64,000 bases of DNA from Phanerochaete sordida. Lineage: Eukaryota > Basidiomycota > Agaricomycetes > Polyporales > Phanerochaetaceae. Made by a program: the position numbers and the translations under genes. Where the stretch lies: the NCBI GenBank assembly GCA_019973155.2, contig BPQB01000006.1, forward strand, positions 682,001 to 746,000, in the 5' to 3' direction. How positions within the stretch are numbered: the stretch's first letter is position 1; each line of letters begins with the position of its first letter. The notes beneath the pieces were generated by a model that was given only the letters and a program-made list of their open reading frames with translations, was not told the DNA's origin and did no database searches. Of this stretch, positions 54,170-64,000 are shown piece by piece.

Positions 54170-56905
54170 ATGGCCCTCGACACACACGCACTAGAAAAAT
54201 CTCTGCTCAGCGGCAGGTGGGCGGACGACGTCCGCGGCCCCGCCTGGCTCACAGAGCTCGCAAAAAATGTCGTCGAGGGCGCCTTTCGCGATGTGCTGAC
54301 CTCCGCGTCCGCACGCGAGCTCTTTGCGCTCCGCCAATCGAACGCTGACCTTTCGGAGCAAAGTCTAGATGCGTACTTCGAGTTTGCATCCTCGTCCGCC
54401 CAGACGGCCGAGGAGCTCGAGTGTCTGCGGCTCGTGTGTGCCGTTGCGCTCCTGCACGCGTTCCTTCAGGCAAACTGGACCGGGCCGAACCTGGACCTCA
54501 AGCCGACAGAGATCCTTGCGATCCCCGGCGACCTTCAAGACACCGTCACGGACGAGTCCCTCAACGCCAAATCGATCGTCGAGCTCGCGCACGGCGGCGA
54601 GCCTGCGTACCACCTTGCGGAGGTCCCGTTCTTCCTCCGTCTCGCGAAACTGCTCCTCGAGCTTCCCTTCGAGCGTTGCACGTCGGCCGCCTGGTGGAAG
54701 ACGCGCGCATGGGCAGTGCACGAACATGTCCTTGACGAGCCCGCCGCACCGCCAGAGGACCTCATTCCTCAGCTGCAGTCCTCGTCCAAAAATATTGCCG
54801 CCGACGCCGACCTCAACGGCCGGGTGCTCCTCGAGGAGGGTCTCTTCTACCACCTGCTTGAGCAGGACCGCCAGGCCTCGGAGCTCTTCGTCAAGGCCGC
54901 ACAGGCAACGCAGCTTGAGTACGAGCTCACCGGTGCGCTCGGCAAACGGACCAAGTTCCAGCAGAACGACGTCACGCAGCTCGTGCTTCTCGCAGAGTCT
55001 CGAAAGCGCGAGACGGACTCTGCGCCTGTCCAGGATGACACTTCGGCCACGGAGTCCAAGAATCTCCCAGAGACTCTGCAGCTCAACGATGACACGCTCC
55101 TGGAACGCACACAGTTTGTCTCCTCGAACCCCGCCGCCCCTGGCTCCCGCCTCACCCACCTCGACCCCTCCAACCAGCCGCCCCTCGACCCCCTGGACCA
55201 ATGTATCCTCCTCGCGATGTGTCTCAACATCAAAAATATGTCCCCCTCACACGGTCTCACATCTGAACAAATGGCACCATACGTCGATCGTGTCATTGCA
55301 CACGCCAGAAACTGGTCAGTCCACACCATGGCGCTCCTCCTGCGCTCCCGGCTCGAGGCGAACCGGACGCGCACCATCGACCGGTCGACGCTGCAGCTAC
55401 AGGCCCTCGTCGACCAGATGCCGACTGCCGACTCGAGCGTGACCGAGCGCCTCGCCTACATCCACGACCTCGCGCTGCCGAGCAAGTGGGAACTGCAGCG
55501 CGAGCTCGCCCAGCGCTACTTTGCGCTCGGCGTCGTGCGCTCGGCCCTCGAGATCTTCGAGCGGCTCGAGCTCTGGGAGGACGTCGCCAAGTCCTGGCAG
55601 AGCCTCGAGCGCCCCGAGAAGGGCATCGCCGTCATCCGCGACCTGCTCGAGGGCCGCAAGGCCGAGGCGGACGCCGTCATCGCGCGCAGCAAGGCGGCGA
55701 GCGCGGGGCGGCGGCAGACGCTCGACACCGCGCGCGCGGCGAAGCTGTGGGCCCTCCTCGGCGACCTCGAGCCGCAGCACGCGCTCGCGCACTACACGAA
55801 GGCGTGGGAGGTCTCGGGCGGGACGTCGGGGCGCGCGATGCGCTCGCTCGGTGGGTACCACTTCGCGCGGGGCGACCACGCGGCGGCGATCGTGTGCCTG
55901 CGCAAGGCGGTCGCGATCAACCCGCTGCTGTCGCGCTCGTGGTTCATCCTCGGCTGTGCGTACGTGCGCACGGAGGAGTGGGCCGGGGCGAAGGAGGCGT
56001 TCACGCGCTGCGTGAGCATCGACGACGAGGACGCCGAGAGCTGGAACAACCTCGCGAGCGTGTTCCTGCGCATGGGCGAGGCCGGGCAGAAGGTGGAGGC
56101 CGCGGACGACGCGGCGGACGAGGTGCGGCTTCCTATCGCTTCGATCTCACGGGGACGCGCCCTGACCGTGGCCCATCACGCACAGGGCGAGCTCAGGACC
56201 ACGGATAGCGCCGCGGACGAGCCGTCTGGGCGCGTGCCGTTCTCCAACAAGCTTCTCGCGTTCCGCGCGCTCAAGCAGGGCCTCAAGTTCGCGTACGACA
56301 ACTGGCGCATGTGGAACAACTACATGGTCGTCGCGCTCGACGTCGGCGAGCTCGCCGAGGCGTGCCGCGCGCTCGCGCGCGTCGTCGAGGAGCGCGCGGC
56401 CAAGGACGGCGCGGCCGCCGTCGACGAGGACGTGCTCGAGCGGCTCGTCGACGCTGCGACGCGCGGCGAGCCCGAGGGGGAGGGCGCGGGCGCGGGGCCG
56501 AGCAGGGCCGGGCTGCTCAGGCAGGTCACGGACCTGCTCGAGCGGGTGATCCTCCCGCGCGTGTCGTCGGTGCGCATCTTCCGCGCGCGGGCGCGGCTGC
56601 TGATGGCGCAGGGCCGCTGGGAGGACGCGCTGGGGGCGCACATGGAGGCGTACCGCGCGGGCGCCGCGGGGACGTTGGAGGCGGGCGAGACGGACGCCGC
56701 GCGCTGGCGCGAGGGCGTGAAGGAGGTCGAGGAGATCGTGGACGTCCTGCGCAACTTCGGGCCGCGGGCAGAGGGCTACAAGTGGCGGCTGCAGGCCCGT
56801 AGCGTGCTCCGGACGTTCATGGGCCGCACCCGCGAGAACTTCGAGGACGAGCCCGAGTGGACACGCCTGACAAAGCTGCAGGAGGAGCTCCGCCAGGAAG
56901 AGTAA
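54170..56905 (+). CDS. EMW1: TPR protein TTC27 (yeast Emw1)
   Basis: Emw1/TTC27 is an essential conserved TPR protein linked to cell-wall integrity in yeast. Its biochemical role is not settled. A single exon of 911 aa, close to the usual family length. The N-terminal half is helical and divergent (ELECLRLVCAVALLHAFLQ, VPFFLRLAKLLLELPFERC, WWKTRAWAVHEHVL). The TPR array (about 440-720) has RYFALGVVRSALEIFERLELWEDV, LGGYHFARGDHAAAIVCLRK, SRSWFILGCAYVRTEEW, EDAESWNNLASVFLRMGE and NWRMWNNYMVVALDVGELAEA. The block WNNLASVFL plus NWRMWNNY is characteristic of this family. From about 55,500 on, third positions are nearly all G/C. The start 54170 directly precedes the conserved N-terminus. Absence of introns contrasts with its neighbours. 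Confidence 0.9.
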   Translation: MALDTHALEKSLLSGRWADDVRGPAWLTELAKNVVEGAFRDVLTSASARELFALRQSNADLSEQSLDAYFEFASSSAQTAEELECLRLVCAVALLHAFLQANWTGPNLDLKPTEILAIPGDLQDTVTDESLNAKSIVELAHGGEPAYHLAEVPFFLRLAKLLLELPFERCTSAAWWKTRAWAVHEHVLDEPAAPPEDLIPQLQSSSKNIAADADLNGRVLLEEGLFYHLLEQDRQASELFVKAAQATQLEYELTGALGKRTKFQQNDVTQLVLLAESRKRETDSAPVQDDTSATESKNLPETLQLNDDTLLERTQFVSSNPAAPGSRLTHLDPSNQPPLDPLDQCILLAMCLNIKNMSPSHGLTSEQMAPYVDRVIAHARNWSVHTMALLLRSRLEANRTRTIDRSTLQLQALVDQMPTADSSVTERLAYIHDLALPSKWELQRELAQRYFALGVVRSALEIFERLELWEDVAKSWQSLERPEKGIAVIRDLLEGRKAEADAVIARSKAASAGRRQTLDTARAAKLWALLGDLEPQHALAHYTKAWEVSGGTSGRAMRSLGGYHFARGDHAAAIVCLRKAVAINPLLSRSWFILGCAYVRTEEWAGAKEAFTRCVSIDDEDAESWNNLASVFLRMGEAGQKVEAADDAADEVRLPIASISRGRALTVAHHAQGELRTTDSAADEPSGRVPFSNKLLAFRALKQGLKFAYDNWRMWNNYMVVALDVGELAEACRALARVVEERAAKDGAAAVDEDVLERLVDAATRGEPEGEGAGAGPSRAGLLRQVTDLLERVILPRVSSVRIFRARARLLMAQGRWEDALGAHMEAYRAGAAGTLEAGETDAARWREGVKEVEEIVDVLRNFGPRAEGYKWRLQARSVLRTFMGRTRENFEDEPEWTRLTKLQEELRQEE

Positions 56906-57290
56906 TTGCCCTCGCAGCATGCTCCCGCACGCCATTGACTTTACGCCGTCGACAGCGGAACTGAGGTCGGCTGTATGCTTCGTAGACCACGATGAATTAG
57001 AGTTCGCGACTTCTTGTGATACGTGCCTTTGCCAGCCCTGTGTGGCACCCGAGCATGACCCATTCGTGTCCATGTCTGCGTCACCGAGCCCAGATAGGCC
57101 CGCGGAGCGTGTATCGCGGATACTCCGCGCCAGTGTGCGTACGAGAACAAATCGACTGGATAGGAATGAGTATAGAGATACATGCGAGCAAGCTAGATCT
57201 ACACGTGTGTGGCTGTGGGCGGGAGAAGCGGCCAGGATGCGAATAGCAGGTCAAGCACCGTGAGGCGAGAGGGGAAACTTTGGATGGTCA
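56906..57290. other. Intergenic region between convergent genes
   Basis: 385 bp holding the two 3' UTRs (TTC27 on plus, the DUF6593-type gene on minus). No further signal. Confidence 0.5.
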
Positions 57291-58056
57291 TCACACCGCC
57301 CACTGGAACGCCATCGCTATGCGATTGAGGGTGAGAGTGGTCACCAGCTCGGTGACAAATGATAACGCAGCATGCTTGATGGTCAACCGAGCGTAGAAGG
57401 GGTCGTTGGGCGGCGCCACCTCCCAAGTTGCGAAAACCGAGCCCTTTGAATCGGTACACTAATAGCGTTCAATCTCAGGGCTGGACCACCGTAACGTAGT
57501 CATGCTATGCAGCTTACCTCAAGGCGATTGGGAGACACCGCCCATTTGAGTTCCTTGCCGTTCTGCGTCGTGAAGTACCGGTGTCTGGTCGTCTCGTCAG
57601 CAGCCGAAGCAGGAATGCAACATCGCAGCGACGCAGCAGACATACGGGCTGCCTTCTTTCTTGCCTCTCTTAATAGAGTTGCCCATCGGCTGAGTGGGGC
57701 TGTTGCCATACACAAGGAAACCCGGGCTTCGATTAGGGCCGAAATAGAAGAACGACGCAGATGGGCCCATGATGTCCGGATGCTGCTGAGCCCACGGTGC
57801 CTCGCGTATGAGCTTCAGTACAAGGTTCGGGTTCTCGTCAACCTGATGGTGGAGATGAGAACGTAGGTCTTGAGCACTGACGGCGGAGATAGTTCACCCA
57901 CCCAGATGCTGCACAAAAGCTGAGATGTCAGACTAGTTGTTTCCGGCGTGCAAAATAGACAGAAGCGTACACTGTAAAGGCGCAGCGACCCTCCAAGTCT
58001 TCAAAGTGCGTGGCCCATGGGTCGCTTTTGTACTGGAGTAGAGAATAGGAAGTCAT
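57291..58056 (-). CDS. DUF6593-type small protein of unknown function
   Basis: Four exons (58056-57973, 57842-57646, 57584-57518, 57458-57291) join in phase to a 171-aa protein that no single long frame reveals. It begins MTSYSLLQYKSDPWATHFED. It contains SASFFYFGPNRSPGFLVYGN, then HRYFTTQNGKELKWAVSPNR, and ends ATWEVAPPNDPFYARLTI followed by a helical stretch closing NRIAMAFQWAV. The strand pattern with the FTTQNGKELKW block and the C-terminal hydrophobic helix resembles the basidiomycete-specific DUF6593 family (beta-rich, related in fold to LURP/tubby-like proteins). Function unknown. The first intron is 130 nt, longer than average. The four consistent splice junctions and natural protein chemistry make this a real gene. 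The family name is from memory. Confidence 0.75.
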
Positions 58057-58719
58057 CGATGGTCTACTGCAGTGCTGATGGACGGGGCTGGGGAGCACCT
58101 GACGAGGACATGGTAGATGGAGGGTTTTGGCCCACAACTTATAGCAAAGAACAAGGCTTCCCCAAATGAGACAACAGAGGGATAAACATCAGATGAGGGA
58201 AGCACATGGACGCCACGCGGACAGAAAGCCCCCGCGAGCCGTCCGGCCTTCCGAATGCTTTGATTACGCAGAATGAAACCGAGAGGCCAAAGCCTGACCA
58301 TCGGTACGGTAGCTTAAGCAGCAGAGGCAACCAACGGCAAGGTTGACTCGCCGGTGCCCAGATCTGGCCGCTAGACACGTTGCTCTGGAAGCCGGAGCAC
58401 AGTCCAGTCCGCGGATGGTCATCAAGGACCGATAGACAGCTCCTGCCAAGTGCATGCAGACATCCCGGCAGAGAGAAGCTTCACCGATGGGGAAGAGGCT
58501 CTTGCGACAAGGTTCGACGCCTGGTGTGCGACCAGAGCATTGCCATTTTCACGGTACCCAGTCGACTGCGTGTATTTAATGACCCTGAATCAGATGGCCA
58601 GCAGATGATGCGGGGAGCCAGCTGCGAAGCGTGTCTTCAGCATCAGCACAGCCAAAGCGCACGCAGGATCTGGAGCTCACTCGGGGTGTACACGCGACAC
58701 CGTCCCTCTGCTCATAACG
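58057..58719. other. Intergenic region, EMC6 3' side to DUF6593-type gene
   Basis: About 660 bp. Both neighbours are read leftwards, so this holds the promoter of the small gene and the EMC6 3' UTR. Short minus frames show no motif. Confidence 0.45.
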
Positions 58720-59161
58720 TTAGTCGTATACTAAGAACAGCTTCTTGAGCGTGTATCGTGATGCCGAGATCGGTAAAGACTGACCATGCACGATGCCTAC
58801 AGGTGAAACAAGATGAGCGGGCGGCCTTACTCCATGAAGACTGGGACGCACCATAGAACAACGTCCACACCAGGAGGAATGAGAACATGTTCTCTTGCCC
58901 AGGGTTGACAAGCTCCCAGAAGCCGCCTGCCATGAACTTTGCAGGCTTGGCCTTGCACTTCACGTACAAGCAGGCGGAGGTGAACAGGGTCGAGAGCAGG
59001 AAGAGACCAAAGCCTAGCCAGGACTCCAGCCCGAGGGTGCCGGCGACAGCGCCGGCAAGACACGCAGAGATGAACTTGATGGTGTATATGCGGCCGGCGT
59101 TGTACTGCACGTTGGGCGGGTAGAGGAGCTGGGCAGCGGCATCCGCGTTCGGCGTCGACAT
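58720..59161 (-). CDS. EMC6: ER membrane protein complex subunit 6 (EMC6)
   Basis: A subunit of the EMC insertase, which places tail-anchored and multi-span proteins into the ER membrane. Exons 59161-58852, 58796-58785 (12 nt) and 58730-58720 (11 nt) give 110 aa, the expected size. The conserved start is YPPNVQYNAGRIYTIKFISA. Membrane segments follow (about residues 30-47 and 48-70), then ANPG-like FWELVNPGQENMFSFLLVW, and the protein ends GIVHVYD. The last eight residues come from the two tiny exons, which keep phase. Divergent from the HOM2 gene, 179 bp away. Confidence 0.92.
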
Positions 59162-59340
59162 GGCGGTCGCGGACAAGCAGGCGTGACGGGACGTGCCCCA
59201 GTCACGACGGGCCAAAGAAGGCAAGTCACGCTGAGCGAGCAGTATTCTAAGAGAGCGGCGATATTCGATTTGACTCGTGTGCTAACACCACCATCTCGCC
59301 GCCAGGCTCTCCAGCTTCAGGGCTATCGCATCTCACGACC
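59162..59340. promoter_or_regulatory. Bidirectional promoter region, EMC6 and HOM2
   Basis: 179 bp between divergent starts, so both core promoters lie inside. No TATA box is seen. Confidence 0.6.
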
Positions 59341-60513
59341 ATGCACGGCGTCCACGACGGCAAGCAGATTAAAGTCGGTGTGCTCGGCGCGACAGGCACC
59401 GTCGGACAGCGCTTCATCCTCCTTCTCGCGGAGCACCCGTACTTCGTCATTCACGCCCTCGGCGCGTCCTCGAGATCAGCGGGGAAGCAATATGCAAAGG
59501 CAGCGACCTGGAAACAGGTCAAGCCCATCCCATCTCAAGTTCGCGAGATGATCGTCGACGAATGCAAGCCCGAGCACTTCTCCGAGTGCGCCGTCGTGTT
59601 CTCTGGCTTGGACGCAGATGTTGCAGGGGACATCGGTGTGTTCCTTCCTTGCTTATCGCCCGGCGGCTGATATGAACCTGCACTTACAGAGACCGCTTTT
59701 CGTGCGGCTGAGCTTGCCGTGTTCTCGAATGCGAAGAACTTCAGGAGAGATCCCAACGTCCCCCTCATCGTCCCTCTCGTAAACACCGCCCACCTCTCCA
59801 TGATCCCGCAGCAGCAGTCGCTTCACGAGCCCCCTCTCAAGAAGGGCTTCATCGTGACAAACGCGAACTGCAGTACTACCGCTGTCGTCATACCGTTAGC
59901 CGCCCTCGAACGGGCCTTCGGTCCCCTCGAGTCCTGCATGATTACTACGATGCAGGCTATCTCCGGCGCTGGATACCCTGGTCTCCCCAGTTTGGACATT
60001 CTTGATAATGTCGTTCCCTACATCTCTGGCGAGGAAGAGAAGATTGAATGGGAAACCCTCAAGATCCTCGGTGGCATTGCTACCGAGGATGAGGGCACCA
60101 AGTCATTCGACATGCACTCCCGTCATCCCCTCCGCGTCTCCGCATCCTGCAATCGCGTCGCGGTCATCGAGGGCCACACGGAAACGGTTTCCGTCCGTTT
60201 CGCACGTCGCCCACCACCGAGTCCCCAGCAGGTGCGCGAGGCGCTCCAAGCATTCACGTCCGACGCGTACTCGCTTGGCTGCCCATCGGCGCCGCGTCAC
60301 ACTGTCTTTGTGCACGAGGAGCCTGACCGGCCCCAACCTCGCCTCGACCGCGACTTCCAACAGGGCGCGGGCGTGTCGGTCGGCCGTGTACGTCAGTGTA
60401 GGGTGCTCGACATCAAGTTTGTCGTAATGGCGAACAACGTCGCGATCGGCGCCGCGACGAGCAGCATCATCAACGCCGAGTTCGCAGTGGTTAAGGGGCT
60501 GATTCAGGCATAG
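59341..60513 (+). CDS. HOM2: Aspartate-semialdehyde dehydrogenase
   Basis: It reduces aspartyl phosphate to aspartate semialdehyde with NADPH, the branch-point step towards threonine, methionine and isoleucine. Exons 59341-59635 and 59690-60513 give 372 aa, the fungal length. Motifs: N-terminal NADP-binding GVLGATGTVGQRFI, CAVVFSGLDADVAGDI, the catalytic cysteine in VTNANCSTT, QAISGAGYPG, and IEGHTETVSVRF in the substrate domain, ending AIGAATSSIINAEFAV. The call is unambiguous. Confidence 0.97.
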
Positions 60514-61050
60514 ACGGGTATGGGAAGGGAAGCAGCAGAAATGAGATTTTAGACAGTGTAATGTACGATCTAACGACGGGACTGTATCACTTCGATAACG
60601 AGCAATCACATCTCAAGAGGCGGGACGCTGGCACCTTACCTTGTTCAAAAGCTTCTTCTCCTTGGCCACGGCAATTCAATCGCGGCGTCCACAGAACGCG
60701 CTACGGTCAAGTCGTGTATTCGAAACAGGGCTCCTCCCAAGGCCCATGTGAGGGTAGCCTATGTATTAACGGTTCAATTTTAGTCAGGTGATTATGGATA
60801 GGACTCTGAGACCTGACTGTCTTTTTACATGCGCCCACGCAAATTTTCCTGCCAAATAGACGGAGCGCAGTTTACGCTGCTTGCATACGATGGGCTCACT
60901 TGGGCGCCCCGCCATTTTCCAAAACAAGATTGCCCCGCCTTTAGGCGTCTATCTTAGCACGACTTGCTCTCTGCCTCTACTCTCCCTCTCACGCGCCCAC
61001 CTCCCAACGGCAGAGCAAAGGACCTTGCACGATCCTATTGCGGCTCTTAG
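60514..61050. other. Intergenic region, HOM2 to RRP43
   Basis: About 540 bp of AT-richer spacer with the HOM2 3' UTR and the RRP43 promoter (C/T-rich near 60,960-61,010). No gene-like signal. Confidence 0.5.
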
Positions 61051-62181
61051 ATGGCTTCTACATCCTCTGTACCGGACGCACCCATCTCGACGGAGGAGGC
61101 AGCCCTCAAAGCCCTGACCTTCCAGCGCCTGCACCCGAAGGCGTTCCTCGAACGCTTCCTCGCAGAAAACGCACGACCAGACGGGCGCGAGCCGGCGGAA
61201 TGGCGGGATGTCTCGGTGAATGTAGGTTGGTAACGACGCGTGGCGGCGCGAAGCCCGGCTGACTCGCGACTCCCTACCAGGGTCGATAAGCACGGCGGAC
61301 GGCTCTGCGCTCGTGCGTTTGGGCGACACCACCGTCGTGTGCGGCGTGAAGGCTGAGATCGCGGAGCCGGAGCTGGATAGTCCGGAGGATGGATTCTTGG
61401 GTGCGTGACCTCTACGGTCTTGCTGCGCGAAGGCTGATGAGTCGCGCCAGTGCCGAACGTCGACTTGCCCGCGATATGTTCTCCAAGGTTCAGGCCAGGT
61501 CCTCCGAGCGATGAAGCTCAGGTCCTGTCTGACAGGTTGAACGAAATACTTGTTGCGTGCGTCTCCTCATCTTCAGTCTGCCACATACACGCCAATAATA
61601 CGGGCTTCCTAGGACCGAAGTCGTCTCGACGCGCTCACTCTGCATTGAATCTGGCAAGGCCGTCTGGGTCCTCTATATAGACGCAACGTGCATCAATTAC
61701 GACGGCAACGCGTTCGACGCGACTCTTATCGCGATGGTCGCTGCTCTACAAAATAGTGCGTCTTACCTTCACGACGATGCTCGACCTGCAGCTCATACGC
61801 TGTTCTACCAGCCCGTCTACCAAAGGCGACATTTGACGAAGATACAGGGAAGGTCGTCTGCACGCGAAAAGAGAAAACTCCGTTGCAAATCGGCCGCTTC
61901 CCGCTATCGGTGTCGTTCGGCATATTCGACGGGTAGGTCTCCCGTACGATGTTGAATATTCTCACAGCTGATATCTGCGCAGCACGCACGTATTGACAGA
62001 TCCGACCTCATTCGAGGAGCCACTACTGGACACAACCTTTACTGTTGTTGTCGACGAGAATGGAGGAGTTGTCTCGGTGGTTCAACTCGGACTTGCGTCC
62101 CAGGACGTTTTGCAAAAATGTATCGCGACCGCGAAAAGTCGCTGTATAGAGCTAGGCAAGCAAGTGTATGCTGCCTCATGA
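61051..62181 (+). CDS. RRP43: Exosome core subunit RRP43 (RNase PH-like, EXOSC8 type)
   Basis: A catalytically inactive RNase PH-fold subunit of the nine-subunit RNA exosome ring. Six exons from 61051 (61051-61225, 61281-61400, 61451-61556, about 61,616-61,750, about 61,815-61,934, about 61,982-62,181). Motifs: [75 protein letters not shown], and [10 protein letters not shown] in the C-terminal RNase PH lobe, ending [10 protein letters not shown]. The active-site residues of bacterial RNase PH are not conserved, as expected. The window also carries an AIR-like gene whose product would feed substrates to this complex. Confidence 0.93.
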
Positions 62182-62466
62182 GGTGTTACCCCGTTTCCTT
62201 CGACTGAACAGCCCGTTTAACGGTGAAGACTGCGGCACATGGGATACATGATAGCTGTGGTGAGACAAGAGTTCATCTCAGCCCTTGAGCTGGATGAACG
62301 ACGTGCCAGCAACTTCGCCAGAAATAACAAGATATATACCGGAATAAGTACTAAGAAGATCTACTGTACTCTATTAGCTCTTGGCGACAATAGGTACAGC
62401 ACGCGAACAGTCCAAGAAAATGCGAACAAATACAACATGTACGATAACTGGGAGCAACGATGCCGT

Positions 62467-64000
62467 TCAAGCGCTACCGCGCGTGCGGACGAAGGTGTCG
62501 ATCATGCCCATGAGGTTCCCGCTGACAGCCTCGTCGGGGAGCCACTCGCCGTTGTTGACACAGAGGACCTTCATGCGCTCGTGGTAGTTGAGGTCGGGAA
62601 GCAGCTTCGGGGTGATGAGGAAGTATTGGCCAGCGTCGACCTTGCAAGTCACGTCGACGAGCGAGTTGTGCACGGCGCGCTCCGCCCGTGCGTCCATACC
62701 CTGGTTGATTTCGTCCACGAGAGAGAAGGGCGCGCGCGCATGTGAGGTCAAGCTCATGAGGTAGAGGATAGTGGTCAGCGACCGTTCCTATACCGGAGGT
62801 TAGCAGTTGTCCAACTTCAGAGAAGCGAAAGACCTACTCCACCAGACTGCCTCTCCGCGGTCAAAAGCTGCAGCTTCTCGTCGTCACGGAACTTGACAAG
62901 GATATCGATGGCCCAGCGGTCGAAGTCTTCGTGCTCGGCGATGCGAACCTCGCCCGCGCACCCGATGCGGTCGAACGCGGCGCTGAACCGCTCGCCGATG
63001 GAGTCGACAAGGTCGCGCAAGGCAGGTTCCCACAGCGCTCGCGTTCGCTGAATACGCGTCTCTGCCTTCTCCAGCTTTTCCTCGCGCTCCGCAATGGTCT
63101 CCGTGAGCGTGGCAATCTCAGCTTGGCGCTTGCGGAACTGCTCGACGACGCCGGCGTTGGTTTGCATGTTCATGTCCAGCTGTGCGCGCAGGGTGCCTAG
63201 CTCGTGGTGCAGCACTTCCACCGTCCGGTCATCCTTCTTGCCGGACTGTCCGTTCTCGCCGTGAGTTGTGCCAGGTTCTTCGCCGAACAGAAGTACCCGT
63301 ACCTCCTCCAGCTCCAGGAAGCGTTGGCGCGTTTCTTCGCCGGCTGCGTCTAACTTCGCCTTGCTGGCGTCCATCCTATCAACAACGTCGGCTTTCGCGT
63401 TCATATAAACCTCGTAGGCTGCCTGGGTGTAAGAAAGGCGCAAGATTCCTTCAGAGGGTGGGCACGTACCTTGCTTCCATTCCTCTTGCGCTTTGTTGAG
63501 TTCCGCGGTACGCTCCTCGCATAACCGCTCGATCTCCCTCCTGTTGGCACTGATCTGCAAGAACTGCAGACCTGTTCTGACCATCTCCGTATTCTCCTCA
63601 ATCACTTGACGAATATTTTTCTGCAGGCAGGTAAATCTTGTGTTCGCACACATGTATTAACCCCGTACCTGATACTCCATGACGATCTGTACGCGTCTTT
63701 GGGCAATCTTGAGGAGCTGCTGCTTCAACTTCGCACGCTCGGCCTCGGGAGAAGGGGCGTTCTGCAGACGCTTCAGTTCGTCTTCCTTCTGCTCTGAATA
63801 TGGGGTCAGTTGTTTCTGAATGACGACACGTGAAGGAAAGCATACTGATGGTATGGCCGAGACGTTGAAACTTGACTTGCTCCTGCTGGCTCTTCTCCTT
63901 CACAGCAGTGAGTGCTTCCTGCAAACCGGTCAGATGTGGCTTGATTGTATGCAAAAATAGCGATTATCGCACGCACCCATTTCTTCTTCACATCACCATA
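62467..64000 (-). CDS. SMC5: SMC5, C-terminal part, cut by the window end
   Basis: Smc5 pairs with Smc6 in a DNA-repair and recombination ATPase complex. Only the 3' part of the minus-strand gene is inside the window. Reading towards the stop at 62467: a long coiled coil (ENTEMVRTGLQFLQISANRR, RKRQAEIATLTETIAEREEK), the entry to the C-terminal head (SIGERFSAAFDRIGCAGEV), the ABC signature QSGGERSLTTILYL formed across an intron (GTAGGT donor), Walker B APFSLVDEINQGMD, and the family-specific end FLITPKLL, VLCVNNGEWLP. The conserved hallmark NQGMDxxxER identifies Smc5 rather than Smc6. Several short introns interrupt the coiled coil (for example near 63,440-63,470 and 63,640-63,665). Confidence 0.93.

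Noticed and set aside
9..64000. tRNA, rRNA, riboswitch and CRISPR candidates
   Set aside because: I scanned for B-box (GGTTCGA) and repeat-spacer patterns by eye and found nothing convincing. A covariance-model search would be decisive.

Overview
The window is nuclear DNA of a filamentous basidiomycete, most probably an Agaricomycete and plausibly a wood-decay fungus. The evidence is dense genes on both strands with little space between them, many phase-consistent introns of about 48-60 nt with CTAAY-type branch sites, GC-rich codon use, and families typical of that group: tandem GMC oxidoreductases, a DUF6593-type protein, Ser/Thr-rich single-pass membrane proteins and an F-box/LRR-like protein. 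I recognise no tRNA, rRNA or CRISPR. The gene models below were spliced by eye. Where I list exon boundaries, the reading phases add up unless I say otherwise.

Layout. 1-8.2 kb: the 5' part of an acyl-protein thioesterase (-), TRM10 (+) meeting an NDUFAF5-type complex I assembly factor (-) tail to tail, then a large C2H2 zinc-finger protein (+). 9.3-17.8 kb: two tandem GMC oxidoreductases (613 and 605 aa) separated by a 1,027-bp fold-back transposon with CACTA-like ends. 17.8-23 kb: an 18-bp minisatellite, a five-zinc-knuckle AIR1/2-like RNA surveillance protein (-) and a divergent CAF16 soluble ABC ATPase (+). 23.5-31 kb: an Opy2-like membrane anchor, then a TKL-type kinase with an MLKL-like helical N-terminus, three copies of an ELIDFLDEGP motif and a C-terminal membrane tail, followed by a decayed duplicate of its own 3' end. 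31.5-36.2 kb: a Zn2Cys6 regulator (-) and an F-box protein (+).

36.4-46.7 kb: a LARP7/Pof8-like La protein (-) sharing a 164-bp promoter region with an unrecognised nuclear protein (+), mitochondrial ribosomal protein uL13m (-), and nucleoporin NUP188 (+, 2,024 aa). 46.8-57 kb: a single-pass membrane protein (-), an SH3-SAM-PH-CH polarity scaffold of the Boi/Pob1 type (+), and TTC27/Emw1 (+). 57.3-64 kb: a small spliced DUF6593-type gene (-), EMC6 (-) divergent from aspartate-semialdehyde dehydrogenase (+), exosome subunit RRP43 (+), and the C-terminal part of SMC5 (-), cut by the window end.

Most genes are housekeeping: tRNA methylation, RNA surveillance and exosome, nuclear pore, ER insertion, complex I assembly, threonine/methionine synthesis and SMC5/6 repair. 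The accessory or unusual content is in the GMC pair with its transposon and in the kinase with its duplicated tail. The Opy2-like anchor, the kinase and the SH3-SAM-PH-CH scaffold all suggest membrane-proximal signalling or polarity, but nothing in the sequence shows that they work together.
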